The position numbers were made by a program, and so were the translations under genes. Positions 25,831 to 32,732 of a stretch of 64,000 bases of DNA are shown here, one piece after another. How positions within the stretch are numbered: position 1 is the first letter of the stretch; each line of letters starts with the position of its first letter. Source of the stretch: Aldehydirespirator sp965248735. Its GTDB lineage: Bacteria > Actinomycetota > Acidimicrobiia > Acidimicrobiales > Aldehydirespiratoraceae. The stretch spans positions 3,038,001-3,102,000 of the forward strand of contig OZ252146.1 in assembly GCA_965248735.1 (NCBI GenBank), read 5' to 3'. The notes under the pieces were generated by a model. The model was not told the origin of the DNA, ran no database searches, and saw only the letters and a list, made by a program, of their open reading frames with translations.

Positions 25831-25912
25831 TTCGCGACAGTGCTCGCAGCCGTCGAGCGGCTCTCCGAGCGCGGCAGCCAACTGCGGCCAGTGTCGCGGT
25901 CGCTGGGCGAGG
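25762..25912 (+). pseudogene. HigB/RelE-like toxin, N-terminal half
   Basis: Reads VEVEPEVEKWIDSLPVKEFA, then AAVERLSERGSQLRPVSRSL, a HigB-type fold start. It is cut off at the junction with the duplicated block at 25913, where a different toxin's C terminus follows in another frame. It preserves more of the toxin than the relative at 19456. Confidence 0.65.
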
Positions 25913-25916
25913 GCAT

Positions 25917-26069
25917 GTGCACCTGCGGGACGATCTGGACATGATCATCGGCGCAGACCCCAGCGGCCGCTTGCTGGAGGTCGGTGTGGTAACCGATGAA
26001 GATGAAGGGATCGACGTTATAGTTCATGCCATGCAGGCGAGGCCGAGGTTCCTGGAGTGGTTGCCATGA
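25917..26069 (+). pseudogene. BrnT/DUF4258-like toxin, C-terminal fragment
   Basis: Encodes DLDMIIGADPSGRLLEVGVV to ARPRFLEWLP, identical to the end of the protein at 16815-17012, but without its first 14 residues. It could be read only as part of a chimeric frame starting upstream. Confidence 0.7.
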
Positions 26070-26347
26070 AGTGGACCTGCGAGGAGATCCTCGACGACGC
26101 GGAGGAGCTAGCCGACCGCTTCGAGGCCTTCGACCCGGCCAAGGCCCAGGAGGTGCCTGCCGCCGAGTACCTGCCGGTGCGAGCCGCTAGAGGCAGGACT
26201 GCTGCGACGAGCATGTCGTTCAGGCTCTCCGAGCAGCGCGTGAGCAGGGGACCTCTTGGGAGCGCATCGGTGCAATCCTCGGCATCACGAGCCAGCAGGC
26301 GCAGCGCCTCGGCGCCGCTTCGATCGATGCGCCCCAGGTCGTAGTGC
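26066..26347 (+). pseudogene. Frameshifted HTH antitoxin, second copy
   Basis: Same MKWTCEEILD start and the same internal frameshift as the copy at 17010, with one His-to-Asp change. The sharing of the frameshift shows that the gene was already broken when the block was duplicated. Confidence 0.65.
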
Positions 26348-26351
26348 CTAG

Positions 26352-26516
26352 TTCGAGGGCCTGGCCGCAGCGCTCGCCCGCATCGACAACATCGACACTG
26401 CACACATCTACAGATCCTGGGCCGCACGCCTCCTAGGCGGCGGCACCGACCGTGCTGTCGGCGACATCGACGTCCTGGTTCTTGGTTCTCTGGACCGCGA
26501 TGAGTTGTACGGACGC
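26352..26516 (+). pseudogene. Fragment of an MNT-type nucleotidyltransferase, second copy
   Basis: Identical in layout to the fragment at 17295, including the Arg-Ser change in the catalytic motif and the abrupt end at YG. One Pro-to-Leu change (GSLDRDELYG). Confidence 0.65.
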
Positions 26517-26539
26517 CCTGAGAGCTGACGGGCCAAAGG

Positions 26540-27115
26540 TCACCACACTGTCGGCAGGGGCGACATTCCCCGAGACGGTTCGGCCCAGTTGCGGACGTAC
26601 GCCCGCTGCGGCTCTGTTTGTGGCGAGCGGGGGTGGCGGCGCCTCTTTTCCATACCCTGCCACCGTTCCGCGATCTGCGTCAGAGCCTCGTCTCCTGTCA
26701 TGCCGTGGCGCACGAGCCAGCAGCCGACCACGGTGCCGGTCCTGCCGATGCCGCCCCAACAATGCACGTAGACGTTCTTGCCGTCATCCAACGCCTTATC
26801 GATGGCGTCGAGAATGCCGGCTGTCTGCTGTTGACTGCGAGGCACGTCCATATCGACAATGGAATGCCGCTCATGCACGAACTCGATGTCGAGCCGGCTG
26901 GCTTCCTGCGCCGCAATCCCGGCATAGGGTGCCAACCCCTCGTCCGGCTGGGTCAGGTCGATGAAGCAGTCGATGCCGGCTCGCAGCAGGGTTCGCAACC
27001 TGCCAGCGGCCTCCTTCCGACGCCTCGCGCCCGGATACTCGCCCGCCGCGAAACGGCCCGGATCAACCCAGTAGGTGTTCGCCAGCGGCCGATCGCCTCT
27101 ACTAGATGCGCTCAT
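26540..27115 (-). CDS. Dual-specificity protein phosphatase, copy 4 (intact)
   Basis: A 191-residue paralogue of the phosphatase at 22242, with the complete loop VHCWGGIGRTG and the VDMDVPR acid region. The start is ATG (MSASSRGDRP). Its C terminus (SRGMSPLPTVW) differs from the operon copy, and no ADP-ribosylglycohydrolase follows; instead nucleotidyltransferase and antitoxin debris lies downstream. It could be functional as a stand-alone phosphatase. The last about 70 bases lie in the 697-base block shared with 16856-17552. Confidence 0.82.
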   Translation of the reverse strand: MSASSRGDRPLANTYWVDPGRFAAGEYPGARRRKEAAGRLRTLLRAGIDCFIDLTQPDEGLAPYAGIAAQEASRLDIEFVHERHSIVDMDVPRSQQQTAGILDAIDKALDDGKNVYVHCWGGIGRTGTVVGCWLVRHGMTGDEALTQIAERWQGMEKRRRHPRSPQTEPQRAYVRNWAEPSRGMSPLPTVW

Positions 27116-27129
27116 GTCCACGGAGGCTC

Positions 27130-27213
27130 TCTGTTGGCTCGAACTCGCCCCACCCCTTGCGGTGCGGGGCTGCGCCGCACTCTATGAGCGAGCCAGCAGG
27201 CCGCCAAGGCGTG
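27130..27213. repeat. Shared upstream flank of phosphatase genes, copy 2
   Basis: Partner of 22818-22905 in the same position relative to the phosphatase start. Moderately diverged. Confidence 0.5.
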
Positions 27214-27217
27214 CTGG

Positions 27218-27401
27218 GGCTCGCACGCCGCCACTCCAGCAGTCCGGGGATGTGCTCTGTGCTCAACCATTCGAGCGCGGCCCCGAGAACCCTTGAGGGC
27301 TGCGGCCAGCTCGTGGTCCGCGCTACCTCACTCCGAAGAGTCCCTGCTCCGATGTGCCCGGCAGCGACTAGTTGGTCGTTGATCGGGCCAGCGAGGTTCA
27401 T
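27218..27401 (-). CDS. Unknown small protein or N-terminal remnant
   Basis: Reads MNLAGPINDQLVAAGHIGAG, then ARTTSWPQPSRVLGAALEWL and EHIPGLLEWRR, a plausible helical protein start. After about 60 residues the frame runs into the repeat flank of the phosphatase gene, so the natural end is unclear. It is divergent from the acetyltransferase gene. No family recognised. Confidence 0.35.
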
Positions 27402-27460
27402 CGGGGATCCTATGCTGCAAGCGTGGCCAGGCACGCGGCTATAGCTCAACAGGATGACTG

Positions 27461-28030
27461 GTGACTGTGAAGACCGTGCGGGTCCGACTGGCGATGCGCG
27501 GTGAAGAAGCAGAGGTCGCGGCTTGCTTGGCCGCCTTCCGGAACCTTCGGGGTCAAGACGAACCCCGAGATGAGGCGCTAACTCGCGGCGTTCGCCACAT
27601 GCTGGATCGCGAAATGGCTGAGTTCCTTCTCGTGGGTCGGCCGGCGCATTCCTACGCGCAACTTCGCTATATCTACTCAGCGTGGCTGCAGGGCGACATC
27701 TGCTGGGTCGAGGACGTGTACGTGGGTGATCAGTACCGTGGACTCGGCGTCGGTCGGGCATTGATGCGGGCTATCGAGTCGCGAGCCTGCGAACTGGGTT
27801 GCGTCCAGCTGCAACTCGACGCAAACGAGCGCAACGAGATCGCGGTCGCGTTGTACGAGTCCGAGGGCTACAGCGCCACCGGCTCCACCTGGGACGGAGG
27901 GCGGTATCTCTTCTTTCGTCGCAAGATCTCGGCTGCCGACGCGACACCGACCAGCGCGGGTGATCCCCTTGACAACGCGGCGCTCACGGTGTTCTCGATG
28001 TCGAAGCACGTCCCCGTGGAGGACAGGTAG
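27461..28030 (+). CDS. GNAT family N-acetyltransferase (3' end fused to debris)
   Basis: Acetyl-CoA-dependent acetyltransferase. The core motif A is clear: VEDVYVGDQYRGLGVGRALM (Q/R-x-x-G-x-G/A type), followed by LQLDANERNEIAVALYESEG. Substrate unknown. The family-like sequence ends near RYLFFRRK (about residue 155). The last about 30 residues come from reversed ADP-ribosylglycohydrolase sequence, so the original stop has been replaced. The catalytic domain itself seems complete. Confidence 0.78.
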   Translation: MTVKTVRVRLAMRGEEAEVAACLAAFRNLRGQDEPRDEALTRGVRHMLDREMAEFLLVGRPAHSYAQLRYIYSAWLQGDICWVEDVYVGDQYRGLGVGRALMRAIESRACELGCVQLQLDANERNEIAVALYESEGYSATGSTWDGGRYLFFRRKISAADATPTSAGDPLDNAALTVFSMSKHVPVEDR

Positions 28031-28128
28031 CCCTCGCGCCACCAGCGCACGTAACGCTGCATCTGGTCTGTGGCGTCGAACCCGCCGCACTCGACCAGGC
28101 TCCTGGCCAGGCACAGAGCCATCGATGA
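27971..28128 (-). pseudogene. Internal fragment of an ADP-ribosylglycohydrolase gene
   Basis: The minus strand reads SMALCLARSLVECGGFDATD and RYVRWWREGYLSSTG, then FDIENTVSAALSR, corresponding to the middle of the intact gene at 21301. It lacks both metal-binding ends, and the first half of the TDDTS motif is gone. Confidence 0.75.
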
Positions 28129-28779
28129 GTCGAGGTCGAGGCGCACCTCGACCGAAGCGAGCCCGGCGGGGAGCGGGACAACCGGTTCACACGGGCGACC
28201 GGAGGCCTCCCCTGCGAAGATCCACTTGTCACCCTGACGCTCGACGCCCGCGACACCGAAGCCGCCGTCGGCCAGCGCCGCGAACGTGGCCCGGTCGTCG
28301 TCGATGCTGATGACGACCCACCGTCCTCGGGGCAGGGTCTCGCCCCCGGGGGCATCGAGCTCGCCCCTCAGCACGTCCACAGCCGGGTGGTCGACCTCGT
28401 CGATCGAGGGCGGGTCGATCATCTGCGAGTAACGCACCGCAGGGGTGCCCGGACAGGACACCAGCGAATCCTCCACATCGAGATCGGGGATCACATCGAG
28501 CGGTCCACTGGGCGGCTGCGGCGTGCGAGTGACCTCGACACACACACCGCCGACGGATCCGGCAACCGGTCCCCCAACTCCTCGAGAGCCCCCTCTCGCG
28601 GGTTCACCAGGTACAGAACCACGCGCTGGCGGTGAATGTCGTGCCGGCCCCGAGCTGCCCTCGGCAAGCAGTCCCACCCGCAGCTCCATGATCATCTGCA
28701 CATCGCCCTCGGTCGGCGGGCCGTCAATAAGCGCGGCCAGCAGCTCGGCGGGCGACAGGCCCCGCTCCCCCATCGTCAC
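28129..28779 (-). pseudogene. Unknown protein gene with compensating frameshifts
   Basis: Starts GERGLSPAELLAALIDG directly at the stop of the small gene upstream. It then has to change frame to read RVVLYLVNPREGALEELGDR, and changes back at a (GT)5 run to continue with VTRTPQPPSGPLDVIPD and later GRWVVISIDDDRATFAAL, ADGGFGVAGV. With four GT units the second junction would be in frame. The 3' end is fused to glycohydrolase debris. Family unknown. The damage suggests a dying gene or slippage at the dinucleotide run. Confidence 0.5.
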
Positions 28780-28922
28780 AGCCCCAGGTTCTGGCGCAGC
28801 TCGCCCGCCGGGTCGGGACCTTCAGATCCCTCGGCCACATTGCGCCTTAGGTTCCGAACCCTCGCAAGCGCCATCAGGCGCTCGCTCTCGGCTTGACAGA
28901 TGGATTCTTCGTGCTCGTTCAC
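28776..28922 (-). CDS. Unknown 48-residue protein
   Basis: A short protein starting at a GTG preceded by GGGAG at about nine bases (VNEHEESICQAESERLMALA), with a charged helical middle and the end ELRQNLGL. Its stop overlaps the start region of the next minus-strand gene, a typical operon join. It is too short for a confident family call. Confidence 0.45.
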   Translation of the reverse strand: MNEHEESICQAESERLMALARVRNLRRNVAEGSEGPDPAGELRQNLGL

Positions 28923-29142
28923 AGCACCGCTCCCTGTTCGTACGCGTTTGAACCAGGCGGCCGCGTGTGAAATACAGGGTCTCACCGACACGGCCCGGCA
29001 GGACTCCCCGGCACTGCATGCTCGATCAGACGCACAGGTTCCTATATTGATCGCCTATGGGAATGCTGTCCGTCATCGCCCCGCAGGATCGGCATCGCCG
29101 CCCACGGTGCGGGGCTCGCCGGGAGCGCAACCGCCGTTGAGC

Positions 29143-29631
29143 ATGCAATCGACGTATCCGGCTGCCCCTGAGCTGGCCGTCGCCCGCTGGTTCAACACCG
29201 CCGACAATCCGACCCTGGCCGATCTCAGGGGCGAGGTCGTGGTGATCGAGGCGTTCCAGATGCTGTGTCCGGGCTGCGTCTCCCACGGGCTGCCCCAGAC
29301 CCAACGCATCCAGCACGCCTTCGGCGACGCCGTCACCGTGCTGGGCCTGCACACCGTGTTCGAGCACCACGACGCCATGACGCCGGTCTCACTCGAAACG
29401 TTCCTCTACGAGTACCGCATCACGTTCCCCGTCGGCGTCGACGCCCACGACCCCGGAGTCACCCTGCCCATCACCATGGGCCGCTACCAGCTGCGAGGCA
29501 CCCCCAGCCTCGTCGTCATCGACCGCACCGGGCGCATCCGCCTCAACGCCTTCGGCCAGATCGACGACCTAACCGTGGGCGCCACTCTCGCCCGCCTCAT
29601 CGACGAACCCCGCCCCCAGCCCCAGGATTGA
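29143..29631 (+). CDS. TlpA/thioredoxin-like redoxin
   Basis: A 162-residue thioredoxin-fold protein. VVVIEAFQMLCPGC gives the CPGC redox pair at the start of the first helix. Later GVTLPITMGRYQLRGTPSLV contains the cis-Pro loop (GTPS). No signal peptide or lipobox is seen from the chosen ATG, so it is probably cytoplasmic. A broken copy lies at 19857. The next gene downstream is the deleted AhpD-like remnant, so redox genes cluster on this side as well. Confidence 0.8.
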   Translation: MQSTYPAAPELAVARWFNTADNPTLADLRGEVVVIEAFQMLCPGCVSHGLPQTQRIQHAFGDAVTVLGLHTVFEHHDAMTPVSLETFLYEYRITFPVGVDAHDPGVTLPITMGRYQLRGTPSLVVIDRTGRIRLNAFGQIDDLTVGATLARLIDEPRPQPQD

Positions 29632-29718
29632 CGCCGTGGCGGTGGGCGGCATGCTCCTGCCGCGGCCCGACCGCATCACAGACTCGCCGAGTCCCCGACT
29701 CGTGTGAAACGCTGCACC

Positions 29719-29908
29719 ATGGCACGCATCAAGGTCATTCCCGACGGCGCCGGGCGCGCTGAACGACGCCGACATCGATGCCCTGAGATCGGCCGGATTC
29801 TCTGATCGTGACATCCTCGACATAGTCGAGGTCGTCGCGTACTACGCGTACGCCAATCGGATCGCCGACGGTCTCGGCATCGAGACCGAACCCTGGAACA
29901 CCGGCTGA
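29719..29908 (+). pseudogene. Internally deleted AhpD-like gene
   Basis: Carries the first nine codons of the AhpD-like gene (MARIKVIPD) and then, out of frame, its last third (ALNDADIDALRSAGF-like, YYAYANRIADGLGIETEP). The deletion removes the redox CxxU region entirely. Conserved flanking DNA before the ATG matches that of the full gene at 54218. Confidence 0.75.
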
Positions 29909-29925
29909 TCCACAACGGGTGGCCG

Positions 29926-30075
29926 AGGAGGCCTCATCTCCCAGCACCTCGTGGAAGCCGTTCTACGCTCCCAGTCTGATGCCCGGCGACGAGACCGTCC
30001 TGCGGTCCTCGTGGTGGTCTGGTGTCTGTTGTGGCTGCTGTGCTCCGCCGTCTCGCGCCTGCGGCGGCGGCGGCG
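29926..30075 (+). pseudogene. DUF2784 gene fragment
   Basis: Corresponds to bases 30941-31090 of the intact DUF2784 gene (shared CCCGGCGACGAGACCGT and the following membrane-segment codons), with small indels. N-terminal membrane segments are absent. Confidence 0.65.
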
Positions 30076-30095
30076 ACGCACAGCGAACCTTCCGG

Positions 30096-30293
30096 TCAGG
30101 CCGGCTTGACGTTCCGAGCTTCGTCTCCCTTGCGACCGGGCCCGATGTCGAATTCGACTATCTGCCCTTCGTCAAGGGATCGGTGGTTCTCGCCGACGAT
30201 GTTGGAATAGTGAACGAACACGTCGTCACCGCCGTCGCGCGAAATGAAGCCGAAGCCCTTTTCGCTATTGAAAAACTTGACAGTTCCTCGCAT
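30096..30293 (-). CDS. Cold-shock domain protein (CspA family)
   Basis: A 65-residue RNA/ssDNA-binding protein: MRGTVKFFNSEKGFGFISRD carries RNP1-like KGFGFI, and DDVFVHYSNI carries RNP2-like VFVH. The C terminus is GDEARNVKPA. GAGAGAGA lies just before the ATG. Length and motifs are standard. A scrap of its last codons is found at 17606. Confidence 0.92.
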   Translation of the reverse strand: MRGTVKFFNSEKGFGFISRDGGDDVFVHYSNIVGENHRSLDEGQIVEFDIGPGRKGDEARNVKPA

Positions 30294-30484
30294 TGATTCT
30301 CTCTCTTGCCAACCGGATCTGGTACCCAGCGTGAATGCCAGCCTACGCCGTGCCGACACCAAACCGACCGCGCCCTCTCCAGCCCGGCGGGCATCGGTCC
30401 TCGGCTCCGCCCACGCCTTGGCCGATGCGAGCCTCGGGAGCGACTCAGCGCGCACGACACCATCACGCTCCGGACGCCCTTCTT

Positions 30485-30634
30485 GCCCTCATGGCTGTAG
30501 CAGGGTCTGCCCCATTTGAGCTCCTCGGTCAGCGCAGCGCTCAGCAGGATCGGCCGCAGCTCGGTGATCTCCTCGGGCCACCTCTTTGACGCTCTGCTGT
30601 AGGCATCGACCTTGGGGTTCGCCGCCCCTCCCAT
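30485..30634 (-). pseudogene. DUF1801/YdeI-like fragment
   Basis: Reads ANPKVDAYSRASKRWPEEIT, then LRPILLSAALTEELKWGRPC and YSHEG, the N terminus of a YdeI/DUF1801 protein. It then runs into unrelated sequence. About two-thirds of the usual length is missing. Confidence 0.6.
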
Positions 30635-30722
30635 CTGCGTATCCCCCGGTGCATGGTACGGCGGGCAGCCCCACCCCCAGCGCAACCATCGCCGCTTGGA
30701 GACATCGCAGTAGTGTCAGTCT

Positions 30723-31154
30723 GTGGGTGTATGGTCGCTGGCGATCGCGATAGCGCTCGCGCATGGGATGCTGGCCGTCTTCCTCATAGTGGGCGCGCCA
30801 CCGGCCGCACGCAGGCCCCGGGTGATGAGGTGGTACCTGGTCATGCTGGTGCCGACCGCGGTGGTGAACCTCGCCGGACTGCCGTGCCCGCTGACGGTCT
30901 GGGAGAAGCACTTCTGGCGCCTCGCGGGTGAGACACCGTACCGAGGAGGCTTCATCTCCCACTATTTCGTGGAGCCGTTCTACGCTCCCGGTCTGAGGCC
31001 CGGCGACGAGACCGTTCTGCTGGTCCTCGTGGTGGTCTGGTGCCTGTTGTGGCTGCTGTACTCCGCCGTCTCGCGCCTGCGGCCACGGCTGCGACGCGGC
31101 TCAGTCCCACAGTCCCGCCCCCGCCCGGCACTGGACACGAGCACCGGAACCTGA
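30723..31154 (+). CDS. DUF2784 family membrane protein
   Basis: A 143-residue small membrane protein with about four hydrophobic segments. Family marks are GLPCPLTVWEKHFW after the second segment and GGFISHYFVEPFYAPGL before the last. The C terminus is basic (SRLRPRLRRG). The start is probably GTG. Function unknown. A fragment of a second copy lies at 29926. It is followed 12 bases later by the deleted Rieske gene. Confidence 0.8.
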   Translation: MGVWSLAIAIALAHGMLAVFLIVGAPPAARRPRVMRWYLVMLVPTAVVNLAGLPCPLTVWEKHFWRLAGETPYRGGFISHYFVEPFYAPGLRPGDETVLLVLVVVWCLLWLLYSAVSRLRPRLRRGSVPQSRPRPALDTSTGT

Positions 31155-31166
31155 GACGTTCACGGG

Positions 31167-31769
31167 GTGCCTGTGGAGACGACAGCCGAGGAGACGCCGC
31201 CGGCGCCCGTGCGAGAGTCGGTGACCGACGACGACCTGTACGAGGCGCTGCGGGGGTACTGGCACCCGGTTGCTTACGTGTCCGAAGTCATCGACGGCGG
31301 GCCGCTCGCGGTGACGCTGCTGGAAGAGCCCCTGGTGCTGGCCCGCATCGACGGCCAGGTGTCGGCCTTTCGCGACATCTGCGTGCACCGGGGAACCGCA
31401 CTGTCGCTCGGCTCTGTCGACGAGAACGGGCTGCGGTGCGGCTATCACGGATGGTGCTACGACGGCGAGGGCCGGTGCACGAAGATCCCCGTCTGCCCCA
31501 CCGGCCGCAAGTCCTGCCGGTGTTTCACGTTCATGGGCCGCGACTACTCCTTCGACGAGGCCACCGACAAAGAGATGCTGGACTTCAACGCGCTCGTCAT
31601 CGGCCAAGACCTGAAGTTCGTCGAGTCCCAGCGCCCCGAAGAGTTGCCGATCGACCTCAGCGCCGAGCTGCAGATCGCAGGCGTCGACCGAGTCGCCATC
31701 GAATACCGGCGGTGGCTGCGCGAGATCGCCAAAGGCAGCGATGCCGCCCGCCAAGCAGCCCGGCAATGA
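31167..31769 (+). CDS. Rieske oxygenase with in-frame loss of the catalytic domain
   Basis: A 200-residue remnant of the 355-residue Rieske oxygenase encoded at 53041. The Rieske domain is complete (CVHRGTALSLGS and CGYHGWCYDGEG supply C-x-H and C-x2-H ligands). At CTKIP the sequence jumps in frame to VCPTGRKSCRCF, near the C terminus. About 150 residues are removed, including the D/H/H mononuclear-iron ligands. The product cannot be an oxygenase; it could be a small Rieske-type electron carrier or a dead gene. The reading frame and start are well preserved, which is unusual among the debris here. Confidence 0.8.
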   Translation: MPVETTAEETPPAPVRESVTDDDLYEALRGYWHPVAYVSEVIDGGPLAVTLLEEPLVLARIDGQVSAFRDICVHRGTALSLGSVDENGLRCGYHGWCYDGEGRCTKIPVCPTGRKSCRCFTFMGRDYSFDEATDKEMLDFNALVIGQDLKFVESQRPEELPIDLSAELQIAGVDRVAIEYRRWLREIAKGSDAARQAARQ

Positions 31770-31802
31770 CGTCGACCTCGCACCACGCCCTGAGGAGACG
31801 CG

Positions 31803-32057
31803 GTGACCGATGACGACGCCGTCTACGACGACGACTTCTGTTTGGCCAACGGTCTGGGGGGCGAGGCGCTGGCGATTCCGTCGGCAAATCCCACCAACTT
31901 CCATCTAGCGATCTCCCACACCGATGCGATGCCGCGCCAGGACCTGTCTCACCGTCGCACGCCCGTCCGGCACTACCGCACCTCGAAGCTGGTGGCGGAC
32001 GATCCCGGTGCTGGCCGGTGCATCCCACGACAAGCTCAGGCTGGGCGAGCGCGGTAA
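31803..32057 (+). CDS. Doubtful small ORF
   Basis: Begins VTDDDAVYDDDFCLANGLGG with GAGGAGACGC before the GTG, so translation is possible, but the later part has no family resemblance. It follows the deleted Rieske gene by 33 bases. It may be a remnant. Confidence 0.25.
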   Translation: MTDDDAVYDDDFCLANGLGGEALAIPSANPTNFHLAISHTDAMPRQDLSHRRTPVRHYRTSKLVADDPGAGRCIPRQAQAGRAR

Positions 32058-32149
32058 CCTCGCCACGGCCGCGCTATCAGCGGTTGCTTGACGCTGAGGC
32101 TCAACCCGAAAGCCCAGCACTCTCAGACGCCCCCTCTACTGACAGGGTC

Positions 32150-32698
32150 ATGTACACATACTCGGAGCTAGAGCGAATCGCTGGCACAGGTGGGTACACA
32201 ACCGGTACACGCGACATCAGCCGGATCACCTCAGCACACGTACATCAAGTCCACGCTGGTCTGGTCAATAGCGGAAGCGACGAGGCCCATGCTGCCATTC
32301 TCGCGATGTCCAAACTGCGTCACTGGCTGGTCCATGGGGGCACCGAGCCGCCCCCGGTGCGCGGCGCGGGCTTCGTGCGCAGCGACCGCGAGGTGTGGAT
32401 TGCGTACACGACCTACGAATTCCCCGCACTCGTCCGCGGCCGCCAGTCCGCTCTCACCGATCTGAGGCGCTATCTCCCGGTGGCGGCCAGTCCGCACTAC
32501 GACGGATCTCTGCGAGTGCGGACCGATCCGCCGATCCATCTGGTCGCAGACGGCGGCATCGCACTGCGATCGCCTCTAGGCAGTGTGATGTTGAGTAGAC
32601 AGGGCGCGCTAGTCGTTGAGCAATGGTTGGCGGTCACCATGCGGCCAAAGGACCGCCGCGGGGTGGTGTGCCTGCCGGGCGCATGGCATAGCGATTGA
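32150..32698 (+). CDS. Unknown 182-residue protein
   Basis: Starts MYTYSELERIAGTGGYTTGT and continues as a mixed alpha/beta protein: AAILAMSKLRHWLVHGG, SDREVWIAYTTYEFPAL, TDLRRYLPVAASPHYDG, ending VVCLPGAWHSD. No signal peptide, membrane segment or known motif is seen. It lies between the mosaic region and the ammonium transporter gene (convergent, 34 bases apart). Coding character looks genuine. Confidence 0.55.
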   Translation: MYTYSELERIAGTGGYTTGTRDISRITSAHVHQVHAGLVNSGSDEAHAAILAMSKLRHWLVHGGTEPPPVRGAGFVRSDREVWIAYTTYEFPALVRGRQSALTDLRRYLPVAASPHYDGSLRVRTDPPIHLVADGGIALRSPLGSVMLSRQGALVVEQWLAVTMRPKDRRGVVCLPGAWHSD

Positions 32699-32732
32699 CG
32701 CCGCGTCCCGTCGTGCCCCGACCGCCACCGAC

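Larger units (their letters stand above)
25913..26609. repeat. 697-base duplicated block, copy B (partner 16856-17552)
   Basis: Direct repeat with only a few substitutions relative to copy A. Its left junction fuses two unrelated toxin genes. At its right end the phosphatase gene continues intact, so copy B is probably the donor-like version for the phosphatase part. Confidence 0.9.

Noticed and set aside
16800..31200. Insertion sequence or transposon explaining the mosaic
   Set aside because: No transposase, integrase or clear terminal inverted repeats were recognised at the junctions.
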